Shown here piece by piece: positions 22,621 through 32,480 of a stretch of DNA of 64,000 bases. The translations under genes and the position numbers were made by a program. The stretch is from Vesta saturnalis (lineage: Eukaryota; Arthropoda; Insecta; Coleoptera; Lampyridae). The stretch covers positions 2,843,501-2,907,500 of the forward strand of contig JARFJB010000408.1 of NCBI GenBank assembly GCA_036346205.1, read 5' to 3'. The first letter of the stretch is position 1, and every line of letters begins with the position of its first letter. The notes beneath the pieces were generated by a model. It saw only the letters and a list, made by a program, of their open reading frames with translations. It did not search any database and was not told the origin of the DNA.

Positions 22621-22725
22621 ATGGACAAGATAGCGGCGGTAGTAGTAAGTATTCCTTAAACATTTCAAATTTTAAAAATAAAGATTGTGAGCGTTATAGG
22701 CTGGTGCGGTATGTAGTTAAACCAA
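22615..22725 (+). repeat. Right member of the distant inverted repeat
   Basis: ACTCATGGACAAGATAGCGG through TTATAGGCTGGTGCGG is the inverted counterpart of 18,560-18,425. Confidence 0.6.
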
Positions 22726-22729
22726 ATGT

Positions 22730-24360
22730 AGTTTCGAAAATACTAAAATTATGTCATTAATTAGACCAATGTGCTCACAATGTCTGAACAAGCAATAATA
22801 TTGGCTATAGTATACAATGTCTGACAAGCTAGTTGATTCGCGAAAGAGTAAATAAAGTAGAACACTACCAATAAGGCAATCGCCACAATTTTAAAACTAA
22901 TCCATACTTTTTATTGTAATAAGACGGATACAACTGTTTACGATCCTAATCTTAATTAAGTTAGTCCCAGGGACTGGCGGTGTATACTAAATCTCCTGCA
23001 GCTTTTAAATACTTAATCCTAAATAGAGATTACCTACCTCTTTTCTTTAATTGTCTTAAAATAACGATTTTGTTCTGTAGTCAACTATGCAACAAAATTA
23101 ATGTTATGCAATTCAAGATAACCTTCCTAAAACTTTCAAATTGATTAAATATACCTCGGTTGAATACGACCATTGTAATTCTACTTTGAATCTACAATAG
23201 TGTGTCGCTTTAATTAAACTAAATAAACTCGAGTTCTCTGTCATTTTAAAAATTTCAAGTCAGCAATGAGATGTTTAATTTCATGACACCAAGAAAAGTT
23301 AGAATAGATTTTGCATAAACTAGCATTTCTACTTGAATGGAATATCTTTAAGTAAATTCTCTACATTATTACCAAAATATTTCCTTATAAAAATGTAAAA
23401 AAGCATATTTACCCAAAAATGAAATAAAAGTGGTTAGTTTTAGCATAATTCTTTTAAAGTGATTACTAAGCTCTCATTAAAGCAGGATAATGACATTTAC
23501 AGTTATGTAACCTTTTGAATATTTAAATAAAATGCACAAAATTAGTGGATATTATAAAACAGAATTAAGGTAGATTTGTAAGAAAATGAGGATAAGATTA
23601 GCACAATGGGAAAAAAATGTATATCTTGAAAGAGCGTACATAGAGCTCATTAAGCTTTTCAAGGTTATTAACTATAAAAGTTCATTGACTTAGGACCGAT
23701 GTCTGTTTTTAGAAATATAAAAATAGAACCATTTCCCGGAAATATAGATTGGTTTGTATTGAATACATGCAAGTGGTACTCGTATAAAATATTGTTCCTC
23801 TGCGTTTACGAAAAGTTTACAGATTAGGACTCTTGTGTTTCATAGCTTGTGTCCCTAATTTTTTATACGTAATATACTTACAAACGTGTTATCATATCTA
23901 GGATCTAAGCACCTCCCAGGGAAATTGTTGTTAAGGGAGATATGAACACAATGATGCCTTATTTAGAAAACTATTGTGCTGTGCATACCCGTTAGCATAT
24001 TTCCATTTAATATACCGTGCGCGCTAGGAAATGAAATGCGGACTTATGCGTTTCATTTACTAACCGTTTATTGTTACCTGATTTGTCCTGTCACTCGTTT
24101 AACTTATTCCGATGACGTCATGTATGCATTAAATCACGAAATGACCGTCGTCTGTAATTTAAAGCAAAAATATGAGCACTGATACCAACCTTTCTTTATT
24201 TGCTTATTTTTTTATTGAGGTTACGTACGCGCGCCGGTTTTATTTCTTATTCGTTTTTCATTGCTTCTTGAGTTAATATTACTTACTAGTGTTCATTTAA
24301 GGTAAAGATAAATTCGTTTTTACAGAGATAACATTTATGTTTTCATTTGTAGCACATTGA
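22730..24360. other. AT-rich stretch without a recognised gene
   Basis: A 68-codon frame at 23,976-24,182 has no recognisable features. No repeat structure was seen. Confidence 0.45.
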
Positions 24361-24364
24361 CATG

Positions 24365-24883
24365 TATCGTAGGTCAATTACCGTGGACGAATAGATCCAT
24401 AGCTTAGTGGAATACTTTAATAAAGATAAACAGAACAACGGGCCCTTAACACAATTAACAGCAGTGCATGCAAGGGTTAGCGATGCTTTGAAAATTGACA
24501 CCAAAACTATTTCTAATGCTTTACGACGACATCAAAATCAAGAAGAAAACAAGAAAAATGAACCTCAACGAAAAAGTCTAAAAACAAAAGACATGGATCA
24601 ACGACAAAAAAAGTACTACAATTTACAACATGTATATTAATCATGAACAAGAACATGTTACATTAGATACGCTCTTAACAAAAATTATCGGGATGATAAT
24701 GTCAAACAGACGTGGAAAGAAGCGTTAGAAACAGTTTCACCTTCAGTTTGTTTTAAAACGATTAAACATGCAGAAGCTGAAATTCTAAAGTGTTGGGAAC
24801 AAGAAAAGGTTTATGATGTCCAAGTCAACCCAATTGCTGTAAATCCAATCGATGACACAGATACAGAAGATGAAGTGTGGTAA
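24365..24883 (+). pseudogene. Transposase remnant with only N- and C-terminal parts
   Basis: The N-terminal part (24,363-24,640: MYRRSITVDE, a stop, SLVEYFNKDKQNNGPL, ARVSDALKIDTKTISNALRR) looks like the DNA-binding region of an insect Tc1/mariner-superfamily transposase. Near 24,700 it passes to a C-terminal part: WKEALETVSPSVCFKTIKHA, EILKCWEQEKVYDV, ending DTDTEDEVW and a stop at 24,883. The catalytic core between them is gone. The family call rests on the recognisable ends only. Confidence 0.45.
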
Positions 24884-25374
24884 ACATTTATAATTTCTTG
24901 TTTTTAATTGAATTCTTAACGCAAACAAATAGAGTAATAATCTAATTAATAACATACAGGGTGGCGTATTAGTGCGACAAAGTCCCATATCTCTTTTATT
25001 TAAAGAGATACAAAAAAATTAAATACAATACTTGTAAGATATGTTCTGGTGCATATTCCAAAAATATTTTTAATTATACAGGGTAGATCATGAAAGCTTA
25101 GAAGTTATTTTAATTTTTTTTTCAAATAGAAAACCTTATATATTATTACATATTTAGATTCTACATGCAATTTTAGACACATTTTATGTATAATACTTAA
25201 GTCGAACCGTTTTTGACAAATTTCAAATTTTTTGTCAAAAATGACGTTTGCAGGCCAAAACATAGGTGGAAATTTTTTCTAAACGAAGCCTTTATCAATT
25301 AGTTATGGTTGGTTTCCTTGGATATGGGGACCTACTCTAATGGGCTGTATTGATATTTTTGTAATACATTCATA

Positions 25375-27140
25375 CAGGGTGATCAAAAATGGACAATAAA
25401 AAGTAGATTCAAAAAAACCTATGAAGTCATTTTTTTTAATAGAAACCCCCTATTTTTTTAATTCTATCTTATTTAGCATTAAAAATAAGGGTGACTTTGT
25501 ATAAGAGTGTATATTCCAAAAAAATGTAGTTTTTGAAATAATGACAATTTAACATTTTTTTATTGTAAAAAGCTATACGGCTTTCAAGTTTTATTGTTAG
25601 TTGGCCGTGACGGCGAGGCGTGGCATATAAAAATAATAGAGATAATCAGAAACGTCATTATTTATTGTCAGTTGATAATTTGTGTGATGCAAATTGATTT
25701 AAAACTTAAATTAAAATTGTAAATAATGAATTTTTCGCAATCCGAGATGTTTGATATGATTTTTGTTTTGGGAGCTAGTGATAAGAACACGCTCTTAGCA
25801 AGAAGACTGTATCAACGACGGTTTTCAGACAGACGGCAACCTGAAAGAAGGGCATTTGAAAAGCTTTTGGAGCGTTTTGAAAAAACTGGCAATGTGTTAT
25901 ATGAAAAAAATACTACGGAAAAACGTGCACAGACTGAGGAAAATCAATTAATAGTTAACGAAAATCCATATATTGGACAACGACCCATTTCTCAGCAGGT
26001 TGGTGTTGAACGACGTACGGTACAGCAGATAATGAAGTCTCAAAAAATGCACCCCTATCACATTCAACTACTTCAAGAGTTGGTTCCTGAAGATTATGAA
26101 AGACGACTGGAATTTTGTCAATGGGCTCAAAACAAAATAAACCAACAAAGAAACTTTGTTCATTTTATTTTATTTACAGATGAGGCCACATTTCACAGAA
26201 ACGGAAGTGTAAACAGACACAATTTTTATTACTATTCTACCGAAAATCCACATTTTGTAAGATATACTTCTCAAACTAGATGGTCTTTAAATGTTTGAGG
26301 AGTTGTTGTCGGTAATCATCTACCTAATTTGTTGCGTCAAGTGCCACAGCATACGCAACAAGAAATGTGGTTTCTTCGTGAAGGGACCCCAGTACATCAT
26401 ACAGGTCCGATAATAACTTTTTTAAATGCTAAATATCCAGAATGTTGGATTGAGAGGGGAGGGCCTGTTGCTTGGCCTGTTAGATCCCCAGATCTTACTA
26501 AAATTGACTTTAGAGAGCAGGTTTATAAAATACCGCCTACAACAAAGGAAGACATGAACATTAGGATTAGAAACTGTTTTCAAAACATTAGTGTTGAAAT
26601 GTGTAGAAATTTAAGGAGCGAATTTGAGAGACGTATTGCATTGTGTATTCAAGAAAGAGGCGGACATTTCGAACAACTTATTAGGTAGTACGTATTTGAC
26701 GTGTTTCTAGTACTTTATCTGCATAATTAGTTACATTAGAGGTGTTAAGTTTATGATTAGGATTAGGGCGTAATTTATTGAATCAAAAAAATATTGTCTT
26801 TACTTTAAGGTCGTTTAATAAAATAATTATTTATATGGGGTTCAATAAATTTTAATATTTCGATCTGAAGTGCTCGATTTTTTTTTGTTTCGCCGCGCCC
26901 CGCCGTCACGGCCAACTAACAACAAAACTTGAAAGCCGTATAGCCTTTTTACAATAAAAAAATGTTAAATTGTCATTATTTCAAAAACTACAATTTTTTG
27001 GAATATACACTCTTATACAAAGTCACCCTTATTTTTAATGCTAAATAAGATAGAATTAAAAAAATAGGGGGTTTCCATAAGAAAAAATGACTGTAGGTTT
27101 TTTTTAATCTACTTTTTATTGTACATTTTTGATCACCCTG
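25375..27140 (+). mobile_element. Inner Tc1/mariner-type transposon with about 250-bp TIRs
   Basis: The ends CAGGGTGATCAAAAATG are at 25,375 and (inverted) 27,140, with flanking TA at 25,373-25,374 and 27,141-27,142. The TIRs run to about 25,620 and from about 26,895 with high identity (GGGTGACTTTGTATAAGAG, then TTGGCCGTGACGGCG on the inner side). The single transposase gene lies between them. The element is structurally complete although its gene is dead. Confidence 0.85.
25726..26688 (+). pseudogene. Tc1/mariner-like transposase with nonsense codon and deletions
   Basis: A 190-codon open part starts at 25,726 (MNFSQSEMFDMIFVLGASDK). It has a helix-turn-helix region (RRLYQRRFSDRRQPERRAF, FEKTGNVLYEKN), a middle (QQVGVERRTVQQIMKSQKMH) and FTDEATFHRNGSVNRHNF with the first catalytic Asp. 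It stops at 26,296 in LNV-stop-GVVV, where relatives have NVWGG, so a TGG became TGA. Just after, GNHL joins directly to PNLLRQVPQ, a loss of about 25 residues. At 26,329-26,688 the frame resumes: FLREGTPVHH has Glu where relatives have DGAP, and WPVRSPDLTKIDF keeps the third acidic block, but the next FLWG is missing. The C-terminus (FERRIALCIQERGGHFEQL) is normal. Confidence 0.85.
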
Positions 27141-27491
27141 TATGAATGTATTACAAAAATATCAATGCAGCCCATTAGAGTAGGTCCCCATTTCTAAGGA
27201 AACCAACCATAACTAATTGATAAAGGCTTCGTTTAGAAAAAAATTCCACCTATGTTTTGGCCTGCAAACGTCATTTTTGACAAAGAATTTGAAAGTTGTC
27301 AAAAACGGTAAGACTTAGGTATAGGACATTATACATAAAATGTGTCTAAAATTGTATGCAGAATCTAAATATGTAATAACATATAGGATTTTCTATTTAA
27401 AAAAAAATTTTAAATTACTTCTAAGCTTTTATGATCTAACCTGTATAATTATGAGATATGGGACTTTGTCACACTAATGCGCCACCCTGTA

Positions 27492-28690
27492 TATCTTATG
27501 GTACATTAACATTATATTCTATAACAACAACTTATTTTCAACACAGACATGCTTAAATGTGAATAGACAAATTGTCATACGGTTTATTACATTATGATGT
27601 AATAATGTACTGAATAAGTAAGAAACACTAGGTTATAATGTGTTTAGTGTATTTAAAACAATACTTTGAATAAGTTTATAAAAAGTACTATAATTCAATT
27701 ACATTAAATACACCAATAATTTTGAATTGCAGTATAATAATCTTCTATACAAACAAGTGTAAACGCCGATGATTGAAATTGTGCTTCCGTATTTTGGAAT
27801 TCGAATGTTTTCTCAACGCATAATGATTAGTAGAATTCCTAAAAATTCAATATTTAGGAATAAGTCAAATAAATAACTATTAACTCATAAATTTGCGCTA
27901 TAGAATATATTGCCGTTATAGTTCGGACAAGGAGTGCAGTGCTCGGGCCCGGTGATATTTACTCAAGGCAACCTTAGTATCTAATACTTTGATCTTTACA
28001 TCGTTTATATGCACCCGATGCCGTCAAAGATTTAGAACCGCCACTTTTATGTAGAAAACTATTGGAACAATAACTTCCTTTCTTTGGAAGAGTTCATTGG
28101 TCTTAACCTACAAATTCATCTCCTACATTATTGCATTGTAAGTTTTATTGAAAATAATATGCTTTACGTGAGTACATCTACGATACGTAAATTAAACATT
28201 TGTCTTTTATTTGAAAACAACATTATGACATGTACGTTTGAAATTTACGTTAAGTTGGTATCAAATCTGTTCGTACAAGAGAACAGAATTTGTTGTTGAT
28301 GTTATCCTTGTTAGTTACTTGAGTTAATAGGAGACATACAAAACGACGTTAGCTAATAATGTACACATTGTATTCAATATGTAAAAAAGGATAGTCATAC
28401 ACAAGTGCGCGTTTGATTCATCGATCAATCCGGATAAGTTAAACGAATGAACTACGTACTTTAACACTCCGGTCCCTATGCGCATATGCGTAAAACTGTT
28501 TTTCAACATATTTTCAAAGCTCTTGAGATTGTTTTCCTTCTAATTACAATAGAACTGGGGGTGTAACGAAAGACAATACCTATAGAGAGCTGTATTTTTT
28601 TTAATGGTCCCTTATTTTCTTTATTATTATTAATGGCCACTACCATGACTTACAACATTTGTTGTATTTAAAAGAATATCGGTCGCTAAA
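27492..28690. other. AT-rich stretch without a recognised gene
   Basis: Short frames at 28,084-28,299 and 28,324-28,509 have no recognisable features. Confidence 0.4.
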
Positions 28691-30599
28691 GATCTATTCT
28701 TTTTGGGTTTCTTCCTCATTCCCTCAGCATTGGAAGGTCGACCTGCTTGTATAGATCTTGCGCCTGCATGGGGACCCCTGTTTGTTCCTCGAACGATTGA
28801 AGTGGGTTGAACTTTAATTCGCCTAGATTTTTTAATATGAACTACAGCAGAACAGATATAAAAGGATTCTTTATTATTAACACATTCAATTTTCCTACTG
28901 AAATACTCTTCAACATACGTTTTGAAGAATGCGTTTCAGCAAAATTATAAAACTAGTTCAAATTGTCCTTGAATCTCTTTAATTCCATTTGGAATCTCTG
29001 TTTCATTCTCAGTCGTGTTTGTTTACTTCAGAAATTTGAGGAGCTTCATTCTTGGTCGCTTGGTTTTCCATATTCTGTGTGGTCATTGGATTTTCAAAAT
29101 TTTTCACAATATTACTTGTAATGACTATATTTCCATAAAAATTTTTTGTCTAAGCTAGGAGTGTTCAGCAAGTTAACACCGCCATTATATACAGCGCACA
29201 AATCTTTCCAATTGCAGTATTCACAGTACACAACAGCATTTTATCGGCAGAAGAGGCAACTCTGTATTAGACGTCTGTGGATTTTGTAACTTTGAGAAGT
29301 GTGGATGTGGAAATTTTTTAAAGCACATTTGCAATTTCATTCCCCTACATGTTGCAAAACCAATTAATTTCTGTAAAATTGTTCCAATGAAACACCCACA
29401 AAGTCTATTAAAGCAGCTGCATTGAATGCGCTGCATCTTTGTAGCACTAAGTCTTTAAATATTCGGATAGATGCTTCTATTATATTATTTGCGTCGTAGC
29501 CCTTGGTATACACACTACTTCGAAAGAATGATACCATTCTGATCTTCTTTCCCACACATGACTGAAATATTCCAAAAATTTGTCATATTTGATTGCTATG
29601 GAACTGTTGTGAGTTTCCCGAAGAAGTTCACAATCTATTTCATTTTTAGTATAAAACATCGCGAAATTGTAACATGAGACACTGACGATCCTTTTTTTCA
29701 ATACCATTTGAGGCATCCCCAAGCCACCTCCATGTTGCTTGTAATATGTTAAATGTGCAGAGCAATTCCGTCGAATTTGGAAAAACATTGTTCACTACGC
29801 TTCTTTCAGCTGAGCAGTCATCGGTCATAATCACCATAGGATATGTTCTTCTGCAGAATCCTTAAGCTCCTAAGAGATCCTTAAGCTTCTTAAAACAAAA
29901 TTCGTCGACTTCTTTAGTTTGATAATGGTGAATAATACACCCAAGTGGTACACCAGCCTCCTTGCTGGCTCCAAAGTTGAAGACAATGTGCTCTTAACAT
30001 TAAAGGAAATAGAATTACGCAACAAAAAGGATTGTTACTAATTCTGATTTTAAATCCATTTGTGTCTAAGTTTGTTATTTTCTCTTGCAGTTTTTTAACA
30101 ACGCTTTTAACTGTACGATCTCCATAATTTTCTCGATTACGAAATATTGTTCCTACAATTTTTAAACTTAACAAAGTAATGGTGATTTTCACCTCCATCT
30201 TTCACTAATATCATATATCGCCCGAGGGTGGGATTAATTTGAGCAGTTGCAAAACTTGCCATAAGTCTTCGGTCGGTGTAGATGCCAGTAGAGACGCCTT
30301 GTGGAAGTTTTTTGCCTCACCAGGTGACATACCATCTTCAAAATATTTTATAAATTGTTCTTTCGTTTTCAAGAATATGCTTAAAAAGCTATTCACTTCG
30401 ACCACATTTACGCGATGGCTGTATTTAAAATCAATTTGAAAAATTCTTGTAAGTAATCTGTATTGTTACAGAATTAGAAATGTGTCACTCGCCACTATAG
30501 TCGTATTTAAAGTGTGGATCCCTGTAGCGCGTAAACTTGTTTTTTTTTTTTAATTTTGAAGATTATCTTAGCTTTACAGTCTTTATTTCGATTCCTGCT
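28690..30599 (-). pseudogene. MULE transposase, main part (downstream of the Polinton insertion)
   Basis: This is the larger part of a Mutator-like transposase on the minus strand. It continues from the target duplication at 30,594-30,599 as NRNKDCKAKIIFKIKK (end of a Cys/His zinc-binding domain), VNVVEVNSFLSIF and FEDGMSPGEAKNFHKASLL (about 30,405-30,300), then FCCVILFPLMLRAH (about 30,010), GASKEAGVPLGCIIHYHQTK (29,975-29,920), VIMTDDCSAERS (about 29,835-29,800, an acidic catalytic block), LCTFNILQATWRWL, and after frameshifts FNAAALIDFVGVSLEQFYRN (about 29,430). A basic C-terminal tail (KSRRIKVQPTSIVR, then GRPSNAEGMRKKP) ends near 28,700. Frames change at least six times, so the copy is dead. 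Confidence 0.75.
30594..30599. repeat. Target-site duplication, left copy
   Basis: CCTGCT directly before the TIR; compare CCCGCT directly after the right TIR. Confidence 0.75.
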
Positions 30600-31022
30600 A
30601 GTAGTACCGAGACACTTGCGCCGCCATCTTGGATTTTGTAAGACACCTTCCCCACCACTTTTTTACACGCCCACGTGGGGGTCGTTTTTTGTCGGCTTTT
30701 TTGTACTCGCCTACTTGAGCGGCGTATTTAGTCCTTGAACTTGGGTTTGGTCTTGGCGTTGGTCTTGGACTTGGTCTTCAGGCAGGGGCTAAGGGTGACG
30801 GTTACTTTTTGGTAATTATAGACCATTTTTTTTCTTGACTCTGTGCTCTGATTTGAGGGCTAACATTCTGATTGGTTTAGCAGGCCTTGGAAATTTTTCA
30901 ATCACTTAATTTGCTAGCTTTATAAGAAGACCTTCACCCCTGCCATAAAAATTGTACTCTAATGAAGAAGAATTAATGGGTAAGATGATGACAAGTGTTT
31001 TTTCACAATTAAAGATTTTATG
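30600..31022 (+). repeat. Left TIR of the Polinton
   Basis: About 420 bp. It matches the right end in inverted orientation from AGTAGTACCGAG through CGCCCACGTGG, CTCGCCTACTTGAG, CTCTGATTTGAGGGCTA and the inner GATGACAAGTGTTTTTTCAC. Differences are scattered, and the left arm is longer through small insertions. Confidence 0.88.
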
Positions 31023-31371
31023 TAAGCTGTGTTTATTATTAGAGCCAGTTTGATTATGTTCTATGCAGTTTGAATTTAAAATGTTAACCAAACTTTTTTC
31101 AATATTCAGATATTGAAAAAACATATTCTATTTTTTGGCTATTAATTAAATAATTTCTATCTGGTGTTTAAATATCATTCTGATCTAGATAACTGTTTTT
31201 ACAATGTGTTTTCGTAATATGGTTTATTGTAAAGGGGCATGCATAATTGTTATTATTACATTTTCTTTTAATTTCCATTGTATGTTGTAACCTTCTACCT
31301 ATATACGAATTTGACAACATGCGATTCAGACGACTTTCACCTTGTGTTGCATCCAAATTACAGACGACCTC

Positions 31372-31373
<2 letters not shown>

Positions 31374-31437
<64 letters not shown>
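31374..31437. repeat. (AT)n microsatellite inside the Polinton
   Basis: About 62 bp of pure AT repeat. Ile-Tyr runs in open frames here are artefacts. Confidence 0.95.
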
Positions 31438-31439
<2 letters not shown>

Positions 31440-31441
<2 letters not shown>

Positions 31442-32165
31442 GTTAGAAGCATAAATTGTTCACGTTTCATTTTAATGGGGCTATCAACTACTGAAAGTTC
31501 GACTGTTAAAGTATGTTTCTAATCACCTTTTGCATTAACTGCAAGGTTGTTAAAAGAAATCCTTGTACTATGCATGTACAGGTGATACTTCGAAAATATT
31601 CATTGCATAGCATAACAGACCACTGTAAATGCATCAGTCAGGTAAGAGAGAAAAACTGTCAAGCTTCATCAAAAGAAAAGAGAAAAATCTAATTAATGTC
31701 TTGAATGCGGTATTTAAAACGAACGGTGCATGCGATAAATTTGTTTTGAACTGGCCCTTGTATTTATTTTATAAAAGTGATCGGCCTTCAAGGTTTTACT
31801 TTAATCGATAAACGGTAACACTATTACATGGTTACGCATATCTATAAATGCTCACATATATGTAGAATATTTACTACTCCTCTTAATAGTACCACCGATT
31901 ATTAATCAAGGTACATATTGAAGGCTAACTGTTAAATTATACATACCATTGTATTTTCAATTGAGCTCAACAACCTTCAAAACAACAACAATCAATCAAA
32001 CCAAATACATATTTAGGTTAATTATATTCATTTTTAAAATACCGAAATAATATAGGTATACAATTCAAGATGTTTAAAAACTGTATTATTCATATCTTTA
32101 TCAGCGTGGTCCATCAGGTATTTAAAGGAAGATGCTGATAGAGTATCCTTTAGTATCGTTTAACG
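31440..32165. other. Polinton interior without a recognised gene
   Basis: AT-rich. A 60-codon frame at 31,629-31,811 was not assigned. Confidence 0.4.
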
Positions 32166-32172
32166 ACTCGAG

Positions 32173-32480
32173 ATGGAGGGCCAGTTTAAACATCCCTTCT
32201 TGGCAATAGTTTCGGGGCCACCGCCTGAGGCAAATCGTGTTTTATCGTGGACTAAAAATATAGAGACTACCCGCGATACATCATCTGAAAAATTATTTGG
32301 TTTTACAGCGAGTGGTAACCGTTATTCAAAGATCTGTCTGTGGGATTTCAGAAGGGTTTACCAGATATGGAACAGTTTGACGGTGAAAAACCGGTCTTGA
32401 TAATAATTAATGATCTAATACGTGGAATTAACGGTTCAGTGGTTGATATTTTCACTTTACACACTGATTTAATTGTCTGA
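32173..32480 (+). pseudogene. Polinton packaging-type ATPase fragment
   Basis: Polintons encode a FtsK/HerA-type ATPase thought to pump DNA into a capsid. The start MEGQFKHPFLAIVSGPP matches its N-terminus, where a GPTGxGKS Walker A loop should come next. Here the loop is corrupted to GPPPEANR. After a gap and a one-base shift, GLPDMEQFDGEKPVLIIIND is the Walker B strand, with Asn at the first Asp of the usual IDD, then GSVVDIFT. It ends abruptly near 32,480, where it meets the end of PolB coming from the other strand. Walker A damage alone would abolish activity. Confidence 0.65.

Larger units (their letters stand above)
24957..27489 (+). mobile_element. Outer palindromic transposon with TA target duplication, host of an inner element
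   Basis: The arms 24,957-25,372 and 27,143-27,489 are inverted copies that begin CAGGGTGGCG and are flanked by TA at 24,955-24,956 and 27,490-27,491. The left arm has about 80 bp more near 25,000-25,075. At 25,077 and about 27,441 both arms hold a second internal TACAGGTTA/TACAGGGTA motif, suggesting older nesting. Between the arms lies the complete inner element, exactly at the point where the arms would meet. Confidence 0.8.

Noticed and set aside
31168..31522. Ile-Tyr repeat frames on both strands, and a similar one at 62,622-62,903
   Set aside because: They read through pure (AT)n tracts.
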